Made by a program: the position numbers and the translations under genes. A stretch of 64,000 nucleotides of DNA. Origin: CAWAQA01 sp963784065. Its GTDB lineage: Bacteria > Acidobacteriota > Vicinamibacteria > Vicinamibacterales > UBA2999. The DNA lies in assembly GCA_963784065.1 (NCBI GenBank), contig CAWAQA010000003.1:1426001-1490000 (forward strand), given 5' to 3'. The notes below the pieces were generated by a model, which was given only the letters and a program-made list of their open reading frames with translations, did no database searches and was not told where the DNA came from. Positions 48,211-57,449 of this stretch are shown here, piece by piece (within the stretch, counting starts at the first letter, position 1; each line of letters opens with the position of its first letter).

Positions 48211-48353
48211 TAGGCCGGCCTTTCGCCTGCCGGCGAACGCGGCGTCAGCGACGGCGCCGGCCAGCGCCGGGGCGCCAGTGACGAGCGTGCCCGGCGAACG
48301 CGTCGCCAGGGCTCTCCCTCCGATCCAGCCCTTCCCGCCGGCCATCTAGTCCC

Positions 48354-49178
48354 CTAGCGAACGCCCATTCCGTGTTCCGGCCGGTGTTCCTGCGGCCGCT
48401 CGCCTGCCCGCAGGACGCGCACCTCGTCATAGCAGCCGCGCAGCTGGCGCCAGCGGATCCGCAGGATGTCGGCGAACGCGACACCGCCCCGGCCGAGGCC
48501 GACACGGCTGTCCGTCCGGCAGATCCAGGTGACCCCCACTTCGCGGATCGCGAAGCCGGCGTGACGCGCCACGAGCAACGCCTCGACGTCGAAGGCGAAG
48601 CCCTCCACGGTCAGGCGCGGAAACACGGTCGTGGCCGCCACGCCGCTGAACAGCTTGAACCCGCATTGCGTGTCGTTGATGCCGCGAAGCGCCAGTGCCT
48701 GCACGATCCAGTTGAAGACGCGTCCGATGACGTGGCGCATCGGCGGCTCATCGATCCGGCGCGCGCCCGCCGCTTCACGCGAGGCGAGAATCACGTCTGC
48801 ACCGGCAGGTTCGCGCGCGGCGGACAGCAGACCGGACCAGTCCTCGGGCGCCACGGACAGATCGGCGTCGGTCATGAAGCGCCAGGCGCCTGTCGCCGCC
48901 AGCATCCCATGACGAACGGCCGATCCCTTCCCGCCATGCGATTGACGAAGGAGCCGCACCCGCGCATCGGCAGCGACCCACTTCTCGACGAGCGCGGCCG
49001 TGCCGTCGCGGCTCCCATCGTCGACGACGACGATCTCCCACGAGAGATTCTGTGCCGAGAGGTGATGCGACACGCGCTCGAGGAAGCTCTCGATGCAGCT
49101 CTCCTCGTTCAGCGTCGGCACGACGATCGAGATCGCCGGCACGCCAGAGGACTCCACCACCGGGGCCGGAGTGCTCAT
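48354..49178 (-). CDS. GT2 polyprenyl-phosphate glycosyltransferase (Alg5/DPG-synthase-like)
   Basis: 274 residues, intact. ISIVVPTLNEESCIESFLER, IVVVDDGSRDGTAALV, GKGSAVRHGMLAATG, FMTDADLSVAPEDW (catalytic DAD) and GINDTQCGFKLFSG are hallmarks of dolichyl/polyprenyl-phosphate beta-glucosyltransferases. These load a sugar onto the lipid carrier for use by membrane GT-C enzymes. There are no C-terminal membrane helices; the last 30 residues are polar. It faces divergently from the membrane protein at 49285, with ~100 bases between. It could supply donors to the several GT-C-like proteins of the window. Confidence 0.9.
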   Translation of the reverse strand: MSTPAPVVESSGVPAISIVVPTLNEESCIESFLERVSHHLSAQNLSWEIVVVDDGSRDGTAALVEKWVAADARVRLLRQSHGGKGSAVRHGMLAATGAWRFMTDADLSVAPEDWSGLLSAAREPAGADVILASREAAGARRIDEPPMRHVIGRVFNWIVQALALRGINDTQCGFKLFSGVAATTVFPRLTVEGFAFDVEALLVARHAGFAIREVGVTWICRTDSRVGLGRGGVAFADILRIRWRQLRGCYDEVRVLRAGERPQEHRPEHGMGVR

Positions 49179-49268
49179 TCGGAATCAGGGGCGACACACG
49201 GCATGGCGGCATTCTACCGTGGCTGGTCCGATTACCATGGCGCTACCGGCCGTCGGGAACGTGCACCC

Positions 49269-49274
49269 TATAAT
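49269..49274 (+). promoter_or_regulatory. -10 box TATAAT before the membrane protein gene
   Basis: A perfect TATAAT with ten bases to ATG 49285. An earlier ATG at 49276 lies only one base after the box and would be upstream of the predicted transcript start, so 49285 is preferred and the message would be leaderless or nearly so. Confidence 0.55.
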
Positions 49275-49284
49275 CATGCCTTCG

Positions 49285-50710
49285 ATGCAGAGACCGATGA
49301 GCGCCGCGCGCGCGATGGTGTACGCGCTGGCGTCGCTGTTCGCGCTCGCGATCGCAGCCGACCTCCTGTGGATGCCCATCCAGGTCGGCGACAGCCTGGG
49401 CGAGATCCTGGATGCATCGCGGTCGCCGTCGATCTGGGCATCGTTCACCGGCAGCCTTGGAACGGACGAGTACCTCCGCCCGCTGCGCATCGCGCAGATC
49501 AAGGCGCTCTTCGACATCGCGCCGGCGCAGCACTACTGGGTCGCGTACCGCGGATTTCACGTGGTGCTGCTCGTGGCCGGCGTGATGCTCTTCACGCGCG
49601 CGCTGCGCGTGTCCACCCACACCGACTTTGCCGCCGCGGCGTTCTCGCTCCTCGTCCTCACAGGTCTGCATACGTTCCGCGGCACCGTCCAGGAGGCGTT
49701 CCCGATCAACCACTTCCTCGAGATGGCGGTCGCCTGCCTGATCGCCCTCAACCTGGCCCAGTCGCGCGGCGGCCTCTGGACTGATCTCGCGGCGGCGGTG
49801 ACGTTCGCCGTGGCGGCGCTCACGCTCGAGTCGGGCCTTCTCGTCTGGGTGGTTGCCGTGACAGCGTGGAGCGTTGGCTGGCGCGGGATCTCCAGACGCG
49901 GCCTCGCGCTGATGACCGTTCTGCTCGGCGCCTACTTCTACCTCAGGTTCGTTCACCTGGCGACCGGCGTTCCGGCCTTGACCCAGCGCAGTTCGGGGTA
50001 CCTGCTGGAGATCCTGGAGCCGGCCGAGATCGAACGACGATTTGCCGCGAACCCGCTCTGGTTCCACGCCTACAACGTCGCATCCTCGCTGAGCTCGGTC
50101 CTCTTCTCCGAGCCGCAAAGCGGCGTGTTCGTGGGCGTCCGCGAGTGGCTCGCCGGCGCGGGACGTCTTCCGCGCGTGTTCGTTCCGGTCGCGACCTCCA
50201 TCGCCACCACGGCGCTCGTGGCGTGGGCCGGCGTACGCGTCCTGTCGACGTCGCGCGCCTGGGACGATACCGGCCGCCTGCTGGTCGTCTTCGCGGCGGT
50301 GCTGCTGGCGAACGCGGCGATGTCCTACGTGTACACGAAGGACGAGATCGTGAGCATCGCCGGCATCTTCTACGCGCTCGCGGTGTTCGCCGCCGTGCGC
50401 GAACTGCTGCCGGTTGCGACGCGGCTGCGGCCGGCGGCAAGCGTGGCCGTCGCACTGCTGCTTGGCCGTGCTCGCGGTCGGGTGGTCGATTCGCAGTGCC
50501 GGACTCCACTACGTCCTGCGCTCCCAGGCCGCGCGGCACCAGGCGGACTGGGTCTGGCTGCCAGGTGCCTGGCAGCGCGGGGGACGGTGGCCCGAGGATC
50601 CATCGCAGCAGCGGTTGATTCTGCGGATGCGCACCGACGCCATCGAGCTCACGGTTCCGAACACTCGCGGCGAGGGACCCCGCTGGGTCGACCGCTACTG
50701 GCCGGAATGA
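49285..50710 (+). CDS. Polytopic membrane protein, module copy 1 (frameshift)
   Basis: About 475 residues with 10-11 hydrophobic segments. The first loop holds QVGDSLGEILDASRSPSIW and EYLRPLRIAQIKALFDIA, then HYWVAYRGFHVVLLVAGVML, GLHTFRGTVQEAFPINHFLE, VYTKDEIVSIAGIFYALAVF. After a frameshift near 50462 comes a soluble tail ending GPRWVDRYWPE. GT-C-like by topology only. A clear homologue with the same downstream partner lies at 62037-63456. The stop overlaps the ankyrin-like gene (ATGA). Confidence 0.8.
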
Positions 50711-51168
50711 CTCGTTCACACGGGCTCGTCGCGCTCATCTCGTTGCCGCCAATCGTCGTGGCGGTTGCCTGGCTCGTCGTGCTCGCTTCCTGGTGGAGCA
50801 CCGGGCAACACCCCATCTGGAACATGTCGCCGCGCAACCTCCCCGAAGCCGCGGCCTTCCACGATGGCGCCGATGTCGTCCGCCGCGTCGGACGGGGAGA
50901 GGATCCCAATGAGCCCGGCCAGGTGCGCGCCGGCATCCTCGCCAGTCACGCGCTGACGGTGCGACCGCTCGAGGCGGCGGCCGCCGTACGCGAACGCGAG
51001 ATGGTCGAGCTGCTCATCGAGCTCGGGGCGATCTTCAATGCGCCGCTGTGGCATCGCGCCTGGTGCATCTCGGACGCCTCGTCGGTCCGCGAGGTGCTCG
51101 ACGCGCATCGCCCGCCCGGCGCGAACGACTACTGCGATCCCGCGGTCGACCTGCGGCGCGACCAGTAG
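50707..51168 (+). CDS. Membrane-anchored ankyrin-like protein, module copy 1
   Basis: 153 residues. One N-terminal transmembrane helix (LPPIVVAVAWLVVLASWW) precedes a soluble domain with three ankyrin-like helical pairs: EAAAFHDGADVVRRVGRGED, RPLEAAAAVREREMVELLIE and WCISDASSVREVLDAHRPPG. Ankyrin repeats mediate protein contacts, and the anchor should hold the domain at the membrane, probably facing the periplasm. It is coupled (ATGA) to the polytopic protein before it, its likely partner. A homologue lies at 61588-62040. Its 3' end overlaps the convergent acetyltransferase gene by 40 bases. Confidence 0.75.
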   Translation: MTRSHGLVALISLPPIVVAVAWLVVLASWWSTGQHPIWNMSPRNLPEAAAFHDGADVVRRVGRGEDPNEPGQVRAGILASHALTVRPLEAAAAVREREMVELLIELGAIFNAPLWHRAWCISDASSVREVLDAHRPPGANDYCDPAVDLRRDQ

Positions 51169-51885
51169 TGGTACCAGAACTGGACGCGTTGCGCGGCAAA
51201 TCCTGAGCTCTCGTAGAAGCGGAGCGCCGCCGCCTCGTGACCCTGCGTGATCACGGACATGCGGGTCAGCTTCTCGCCTGTGGCCCAGCGCAGCGCGGTC
51301 CGCACCAGCCGGCCGCCGTACCCGAGTCCCCGGCACGAGGCATCGATGGCGACGAGGCCAATGGAAGAGCCCGCCGAGTCGCGCGAGGCTGCGAGATATC
51401 CGAGCGCGCCTTCGCCTCGATCGACAACCCAGACAACGTCGCGCCAGCTCGCCCCTGACGGCGCGCTCGATCCACACGGCGTACATCTCGTCGGCACGCC
51501 GCGCGTCGAAGAGCGGATCGCGATGGAACCGCGTCGTCCGATGGCTGAGGCGGGCGATCGATGCCAGGCGGGGAAGGTCGGCGAGCGTCGCGCGCCGGAC
51601 GCCGGCGTCGCCTTCGCCGGCAGCAGCGGCGGGCACGCTGCGTTCGAGCGTCACGCGCACGTCCACGAGCGAGAAGCCGTTTTCCTCGGCGGCGCGCACC
51701 GAGTCGCGATCGTCGGCGTCGGCGAGGAAGTAGAGACAGTCAATCGCGGCGTCGTCCGCCCACCTCACGGCTGCTGCCAGTTCGCCGGAGGTGGCACGCG
51801 TCGGCGTCACTCGCGCGATCGCGACGCCGAAGAAGTCGGAGTCCCAGGGAAGCCGTTCGCAGCGATCAGACGCTGACCGTGACAT
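51129..51885 (-). CDS. wecD: GNAT acetyltransferase, WecD/RffC-like (frameshift)
   Basis: About 252 residues. The N-terminal CERLPWDSDFFGVAIARV block is the RffC/WecD hallmark. A GNAT core follows with RRATLADLPRLASIARLSH and, after a frameshift near 51420, GLVAIDASCRGLGYGGRLVR (acetyl-CoA P-loop) and HEAAALRFYESSGFAAQRVQ. The family acetylates the 4-amino group of dTDP-4-amino-4,6-dideoxygalactose to give dTDP-Fuc4NAc. It lies directly after the WecE aminotransferase, with a 20-base overlap of its start with the wecE stop. This is the same pair as in enterobacterial common antigen loci. Confidence 0.85.
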
Positions 51886-53029
51886 GCCGGAATGCACGGA
51901 CGGCGTCGACCACGCGGTGCAGATCGTCGTCGGTCAGGTGGCCGTGAAACGGCAGCCGGAGCAGGCGATCGCTGACGTCTTCGGTCACCGGGTGCTGGCC
52001 CGGACGTCCGCCTATCCGCCGGCCCATGCCGGAGAGGTGCAGCGGAAGGTAGTGGAAGACGCTCATGATCCCCTGCGCCTTCAGGTGCGCGATGAGCGCC
52101 TGGCGCGCATCGAGCGACGGCAGGATCAGGTAGAACATGTGGAACGCCTGCGCGCAGTGCTCCGGCACGTGCGGGAGCGTTGCGCCGGCGTCCTCGGCCC
52201 AGCCCGTGAGGTGCGCGGCATAGAACTCCCAGATCGTCGCGCCGCTGCCGCTGGATCAGCATCGACTGACTCGAGTTGCGCCAGCAGAAAGGCGGCCAGC
52301 ATGTCAGACGGCAGGTAGCTGGAGCCGACGTCGCACCAGGTGTACTTGTCCACCTGGCCGCGGAAGAACTGGCTCCGCTGCGTGCCCTTCTCGCGCAGGA
52401 TCTCCGCCCGCTCGATCAGGCGCGCGTCGTTGATCGAGCAGCGCCCCGCCCTCGCCGCATGTCACGTTCTTGGTTTCGTGAAAGCTCAGGGTGGCCAGCG
52501 TCCCGAACGACCCGAGCGGGCGTCCGCGGTAGCGGCCGAACAGCCCGTGCGCGTTGTCCTCGACGATGGTCACGCCGTGGCGCGCGGCGATCTCGCCGAG
52601 CGCGTCCATCTCGCAGCCGACGCCGGCGTAGTGGACCGGCACGATGGCCCGCGTCTGCGGCGTGATCGCCCGCTCCACCTGGCGCTCGTCGATGTTCAGC
52701 GTGTCGGGCCGGATGTCCACGAAGACGGGACCGGGCGCCGCGCAGCACGAAGGCGTTGACCGTGGAGACGAACGTGAACGACGGAACGATCACCTCGTCG
52801 CCGGGCTGCGATGTCGAGCAGCAGCGCCGCCATCTCGAGCGCATGCGTGCACGACGTCGTCAGCAGCGCCTGCCGCGCGCCGGTCGACCTCCTCGAGGAG
52901 CGCCTGGGCGCGGCGGGTGAACGGGCCGTCGCCGGAGACGTGGCCGTTGGCGACCGCCTCGGCCAGGTACTCGAGCTCGCGGCCGGTCAGCCGCGCCTGG
53001 TTGAAACGGATCGGCGCGGCGGACGTCAC
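51866..53029 (-). CDS. wecE: dTDP-4-amino-4,6-dideoxygalactose transaminase, WecE/RffA-like (frameshifts)
   Basis: 388 codons from GTG 53029 (GTGA with the GT2 upstream). It begins IRFNQARLTGRELEYLAEAV, then NGHVSGDGPFTRRAQ, FTFVSTVNAFVLRGA, DIRPDTLNIDE, AIVPVHYAGVGCEMDAL, TLSFHETKNVTCGEGGALL (Schiff-base Lys), QVDKYTWCDVGSSYLPSDM and SVFHYLPLHLSGMG. As I recall E. coli RffA, the match is close along the whole length. Frameshifts near 52880, 52735, 52430, 52300 and 52180. It makes the 4-amino sugar acetylated by the neighbouring WecD-like protein. RmlA and RmlB, which would feed it, are not in the window. Confidence 0.9.
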
Positions 53030-53970
53030 GTCGTGCGCTCGCGCACGGTGTAGCTCGGGCTGGCCGGTGCTCCGGTGGAACACGCGCGCCAGGTACTCAC
53101 CGAAAATCCCGAGCGCGAACAGCTGCGCGCCGGAAAAGATCGCGATGATCGAGGCGAGAAAGGCGAACCCGGGACGGCCCCGCCTTCGACCAGGTAGCGG
53201 CCTACGACATAGACGAGCACGCCGCCACCGAAGAGCGTGAAGGCGAAGCCGACGATGGTCGCCAGCTTGAGCGGCAGCGTGCTGAAACCGGTCATCATGT
53301 TGAACGTGTGCCTGACCAGCCTGCGGAACGTGTAGTTCGACCGGCCGATGCGGCCGCTGATCCTGCTCGACGACGATCGCGTCGAAGCGCGAGGCGCCCC
53401 AGGTGAGGAGGACGTCGATGTTGACGAATGCCGCCGAGTATCCGGCGAACGCGTCACGGACCTCGGCGCGCATCGCCCGGAATCCGCTGACCATCGAAGC
53501 GGTTCGCGCGCCCATCGGCGCACTGCAGCACCAGCTTGGTCACGCGCGACGCGAGGTTCCGCGTCAGGCCCCACTGCTGGCGCCGCGGACACCCGTAGAC
53601 CACGTCGCAGCTCCTCGGCCACGCGCGCCACCAGCGCCGGCACGTCCTCCGGCCGGTTCTGCAGGTCGTCGTCCATGGTGACGATGACGGCGCCGCGCGC
53701 GTCGCGGATGCCGCAGAGCAGCGCGTTGTGCTGACCGTGGTTGCGCGCCAGCGCGATCCCGCGCACCTCGGGGTGCGCCGCCGCCAGCCGCTGACGACGT
53801 CCCAGCTGCGGTCGCGCGCTGCCGTCGTTGACCAGCACGATCTCGAGCACGCCGGAGCTGGGGCCAACCGATGCCAGCAGACGGCGCACGAGCTCGTCTA
53901 ACGTCTGCTCGCTGTTGTATACGGGAACGACCACCGATACGGCGGGGGCTGCATCGGCTCCTGACGGCAT
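53026..53970 (-). CDS. GT2 with C-terminal membrane helices, ArnC/GtrB-like (frameshifts)
   Basis: 315 codons. AVSVVVPVYNSEQTLDELV, EIVLVNDGSARD(R), IALARNHGQHNALLCGIRDA and VIVTMDDDLQNRPEDVPALV match the ArnC/GtrB/DPM1 group. These transfer a sugar from a nucleotide donor to undecaprenyl phosphate. The C-terminus has two membrane helices (KLATIVGFAFTLFGGGVLVY and a second one out of frame). Frameshifts near 53790, 53590, 53500, 53360 and 53180. Coupled upstream of WecE/WecD, it probably loads Fuc4NAc or a related aminosugar onto the lipid carrier. ATG 53970 lies nine bases after a TATATT -10. Confidence 0.86.
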   Translation of the reverse strand: MPSGADAAPAVSVVVPVYNSEQTLDELVRRLLASVGPSSGVLEIVLVNDGSARPQLGRRQRLAAAHPEVRGIALARNHGQHNALLCGIRDARGAVIVTMDDDLQNRPEDVPALVARVAEELRRGLRVSAAPAVGPDAEPRVARDQAGAAVRRWAREPLRWSADSGRCAPRSVTRSPDTRRHSSTSTSSSPGAPRASTRSSSSRISGRIGRSNYTFRRLVRHTFNMMTGFSTLPLKLATIVGFAFTLFGGGVLVYVVGRYLVEGGAVPGSPFSPRSSRSFPARSCSRSGFSVSTWRACSTGAPASPSYTVRERTT

Positions 53971-53979
53971 CCGCGTCGT

Positions 53980-53987
53980 AATATAAC
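53980..53987. promoter_or_regulatory. Bidirectional -10 element (AATATAAC)
   Basis: AATATAAC in GC-rich surroundings reads TATATT on the minus strand (nine bases before ATG 53970) and TATAAC on the plus strand (seven bases before TTG 53995). One short AT island could serve two divergent, nearly leaderless genes. The genes start only 24 bases apart. Confidence 0.5.
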
Positions 53988-53994
53988 AGACCTG

Positions 53995-54504
53995 TTGAGA
54001 CCCGACGGGACCTCCGCCGCGCCCGATCATCGCCGCATCCGCCACCTGGCCGCCGGCAGCCTGATGGCCATTGCGGTTCTCGGTGCCGTGCACCTGTCCG
54101 TGCCACCGTCGGTGGCGCCTCGCGTCAACGTGCGCTGGGCCGACGGCGTCACCGACGCCGACCGCGCTCGCCTGGAATCGCGACTGCAGCTCTTTGCCGG
54201 CGAGTTGCGCGAGGGCAGCACCTGGGCCTACGACCTCGGGGATCCGTCGTGGCGTGGTGTGCGCACGCTCATCGCTGAACCCGCCGTGGCCGACACCCAC
54301 TACCTGAACCGGCGCTTCGGCATCGTGTCGAGCGACGCGCCCGCCGGCAGCACGCGGATCGCGCGTGGCACGCTGAGCCGGTGGCGGGATTCACCGGCGG
54401 TCACCTGGATCCTGCGGCTGTCCGTGTCCTGCCTCATCGTCTCGGGGATCTGGCTCCTCGTCGACGCACGCGGGGCCGCCTCCAGGCGGCCCAGGGTCGG
54501 CTGA
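53995..54504 (+). CDS. Small bitopic protein with RVxVRW module
   Basis: 169 residues from TTG 53995. A first helix (GSLMAIAVLGAVHLSV) is followed by APRVNVRWADGVTDADRARL, ESRLQLFAGELREGSTWAYD, AEPAVADTHYLNRRFGIVSS, and a second membrane helix near the C-terminus (LRLSVSCLIVSGIWLLVDA). The soluble part is homologous to that of the 42708-44238 membrane protein and to the 56214-56647 protein. Not a family I know; its membrane anchoring and location among GT-C-like genes suggest a periplasmic accessory to those enzymes. The convergent membrane gene follows after 16 bases. Confidence 0.65.
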   Translation: MRPDGTSAAPDHRRIRHLAAGSLMAIAVLGAVHLSVPPSVAPRVNVRWADGVTDADRARLESRLQLFAGELREGSTWAYDLGDPSWRGVRTLIAEPAVADTHYLNRRFGIVSSDAPAGSTRIARGTLSRWRDSPAVTWILRLSVSCLIVSGIWLLVDARGAASRRPRVG

Positions 54505-54520
54505 GGCCGAGCACCCGGGT

Positions 54521-56197
54521 CTACGAGCCGCCTTCCACGCACCTCCAGGCGCGGAACGAGCCGACCAGGACGTCCCTCCATTCGGCCGATGCGCCGAAAT
54601 GCTCCTTGAGATACACCGTCACGAACTCCAGGCGGTCCTCCTCGGCGACGATCAGGATCGAGGGATCGACGCAGAGCGTCCGCAGCAGCGGCTGGCGCCT
54701 GGAGGCCGACAGGAAACGCTGGAGTGACGGACCCTGATTGTTCCAACCGAGTGAGACAGCCGGGAGCGCGATCGGCGGGCGGCGGAAGGGGCGCCACCAG
54801 TGCTCGCTCGGAAACGTGTCCGAGTGCAGCACGACGAGCGATGGCGACAGCGCCTGCAGCCGCTCGACGTCCCGATCGACCTGCTGCGAATGGCGGCGCT
54901 CGGCGGCGGCGCCGGACACGGCCGCCGTCACCTCGGCGCTCGCCACCGCGAGCACGACGGCCAACGTCACCACCGCGGCGAAGGCCGAAGGCGGCCGGCC
55001 GAGTGCGCCCCCGATTACGACGAGCACCGCAACAGCGCAGGTCACGAGCGGTGCGAGCACGCGGAACGGCAGCTCCTTGAACAGCAGCTCGGTTGCCAGA
55101 CAGAGCGAGCAGAGCAGAAGCAGGAGACCGGCCGCCGCCGCCATCCCGCGTATGCTCCCGTACGCAATCGCCACCGCGCTGCCGGCAACGAGCGCCGCCG
55201 CCGACACGGTCAACAGCCGGCCCAGGTCGGCCGCGCCGATCCCGTCCAGGCGCTCGAAGGCCCAGCGCACCATGCCTCCCCAGCCGACGATGGCGGCCCT
55301 CGCGTCGTACGCCTTCGCGACCCGGTCGAGCCCGTGCACAGCCGGGTCGACGCCAAAGGCACCCTGCAGCATCATCCAGTCGTTGGGACTCCAACCCACC
55401 GCAGCGCGGACGGCGTCGGTGTCGCGCGTGGCCAGCTCGCCGCCCCACTCGAACAGCCGTATGACCATGCCCTGGTAGAGGGCGTAGTCCGCCCATCCGT
55501 CGCTCAGACTGTACAGGGCCACGTCGATCGCCTGCAGCACCACGAACAGGCCCAGCGCCGCCGCGAGGGCGCCACCCAGGTGCCGCAGCCGTACCGCCCG
55601 CGTCGCCGCCAGTGGCAGGAGAAACACGGAGATGGCCAGCGGCGCCAGCCATCGCCGCCATCGGGCGCACGAGCAGCCCCGCAACACGAGCAGCACCGCC
55701 ACGGCCAGCATGGCGCGGCGCGACCGCGCGCGCGAGACCGAGCTCCAGGACCGCGAGCAGCGTTCCCGGCGCCCCCTGCCAGCGTGGCAGCGACGGTGTA
55801 GTGGAGGCCCGACACCAGCGGCGCCGCCGGCACGAGCAGGGCTGCAACGGCCGCCGCGCGCGCCATCCAGTCGGTGCCCAGCGCCGTCCAGAGAATCGCC
55901 ATGAACACCGCCAGCGCCGACAGCAGCGTCGCCGCCACGATGAGGTCCCAGAGAGGAATCCTGGGAACGAGCCGCTGCGCGAAGGCCACGGCCCAGCCGA
56001 GCGCGGCGTTCGGGAAGAGCGCGAATCCCGTCGCCGGTTGCCCGGGGACGGCCAGCCCCTCGAGCGCCAGCCGGATCGCCACGTCGTCGTTGGTGAAGTA
56101 GACGGGCGGGTTGACGAGCCACGTCGCGGCGATCGACGACGACCAGCGATCAGCGTCGCGATGCGGAGCGGGCGCGGCTGGACGACCGGGAGACCCA
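54521..56197 (-). CDS. Large polytopic membrane protein with soluble C-terminal domain (frameshifts)
   Basis: 559 codons. The N-terminal loop reads NPPVYFTNDDVAIRLALEGL in the corrected frame (the DD is suggestive of GT-C catalytic acids). Then PLWDLIVAATLLSALAVFMA, AVRLRHLGGALAAALGLFVV, MVIRLFEWGGELATRDTDAV and several more helices. The ~120-residue tail contains VLHSDTFPSEHWWRPFRRPP and FRAWRCVEGGS. Frameshifts near 56140, 55790 and 55650. About ten helices. It is flanked on both sides by small RVxVRW-module genes. Probable GT-C-type transferase, not identified further. Confidence 0.75.
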
Positions 56198-56213
56198 TTC
56201 CGGCGATGATCCC

Positions 56214-56647
56214 ATGACGCGGTGGATCCAGATGACCGTGGAATCGATGGCTCCGAAAGCCCCGCGCACGCCGTTTCTCGTCCTCGTCGCCGCCGCGGCC
56301 TGCGTGCTGCTCGCGTCCGCCGGCGCGTACCATCTGCCCTATGAGCCTGCTCCGCTCGTCCGCGTCCGCTGGCGGGATGGAGTGACCGCCCAACGGCGCG
56401 CGGAGCTCGAGCGGCGATTCCTCTCGTCCGCCCCGTTCCCCACGAGGGGCGGACGATGAGCTACGATTTGCTCGACACGAGGCAGAGCAACGTCAAGGCG
56501 CTGCTCAGAGCGCCCGAGGCCGAGGACACGGATCACATCAACCGGTCCGAGTCCATCGTGCCGTTCGATGCGCCGTACGGTGAGAGCTGGATGTGGATCG
56601 GCCACCGGACGCCCGTCCTCCGCAGCCTGCTGGTGACGCTTCGGTGA
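56214..56647 (+). CDS. Small bitopic protein with RVxVRW module, copy 3 (frameshift)
   Basis: About 144 residues. One helix (FLVLVAAAACVLLASAGAY) is followed by PAPLVRVRWRDGVTAQRRAE and LERRFLSS. After a frameshift near 56448 come SYDLLDTRQSNVKALLRAPE, AEDTDHINRSESIVPF and a final GESWMWIGHRTPVLRSL. The TD-x-I-R element and the VRVRW block match 53995-54504 and the 42708-44238 protein. Unlike 53995-54504 it lacks a second helix. Start codons at 56214, 56232 and 56247 are all possible; it is divergent from the large membrane gene. Confidence 0.62.
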
Positions 56648-56648
56648 G

Positions 56649-56952
56649 TCAATCGTCCGGCGCCTCGCCATCGAGGGCGCGCGTGAGAGCCGCGGCCGTT
56701 TCGTTGGCCTGTCCCCGAACCCGGCGGCCACGAGCTCCGAGGTCCGCGAGCAGCAGGCGCTCCGCGAGCCGGGCGGCTGTCATCCGCCGGCCCACCGGCG
56801 CGCAGCAGCTCGGTCAAGGCGTTGAGTGCGTGCGAGCGCCAGGTCCAGTTGAGCCTGGCTGGCGGCGGCCACGTGGGGACGTCCTGCGGCCGCAGGCGGA
56901 AGCGCTCGAGCAGCGCGGCGAGATCGGCTGGCGACGGCGGAGCGTCGGGCAC
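56649..56952 (-). CDS. Small hypothetical protein (frameshift)
   Basis: About 101 residues from GTG 56952, five bases after a TATTAT -10-like box. DAPPSPADLAALLERFRLRP and RLNWTWRSHALNALTELLRA are in one frame. After a shift near 56795, MTAARLAERLLLADLGARGR and QANETAAALTRALDG run to TGA 56649. Mostly helical, no signal or membrane segment. Not recognised. It ends two bases from the stop of the convergent RVxVRW-module gene. Confidence 0.5.
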
Positions 56953-57000
56953 GCGTCATAATAGACCACTGTTCACGGTTCACGTTGAGCGCGGGGAGCG

Positions 57001-57449
57001 ATGACGTCCTTGATGAAACGGGGCCTCGCCGCGGTCGGCATGGTCCCGGCCCGGCAGATGGAAGACATAGCGCAGGAGATGCGGCGCGCCACCAAGCGGC
57101 TGGTGAAGGCCGAGGAGCGGCTCGATGGTCGACCTGCGCACGGAGGCGGAGGGCTGGAAACGGCGTCACCATGAGGCGCGGCCCGGAACACGGAGCACGC
57201 GTCCGCCGTCGAGCGCGCCGAAAAGAGGGCCGGAGCGCGCCGAGGCGGAGGCCGCCGAGTGGAAGACAGCGCGCGGAGCGTTGGCCTCGCAGGTCGACGA
57301 GCCTGAAGGCACAGTTGCGCGAGACGAAAGCGGCCGCCGTCAGCGCCCGCGAGTACCTGATGGCGACCGAGACGAAGCTGGATCTGATCGAGGCCGCGAT
57401 CCAGGTGCTCGACGCCCGCACGCGGGATCGCGCCGTGGCCCGCTCGTGA
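57001..57449 (+). CDS. Coiled-coil protein (frameshifts)
   Basis: About 149 residues. It begins TSLMKRGLAAVGMVPARQME, DIAQEMRRATKRLVKAEERL, then (frameshifts near 57126 and 57300) a charged helical middle and SLKAQLRETKAAAVSAREYL, MATETKLDLIEAAIQVLDAR. The composition is almost entirely heptad-like Ala/Leu/Glu/Arg with no membrane helix, so a long coiled coil is expected. GTGA couples it to the glycosyltransferase that follows, and the methyltransferase two genes on also begins with a coiled coil. A scaffold or chain-length role for these proteins is conceivable. ATG 57001 has GGGGAG upstream as a ribosome site. Confidence 0.6.

Noticed and set aside
46949..48349. Plus-strand open frame of 466 codons opposite the ABC ATPase
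   Set aside because: Antisense to Walker A, signature and Walker B motifs; composition is an Arg/His/Gln shadow.
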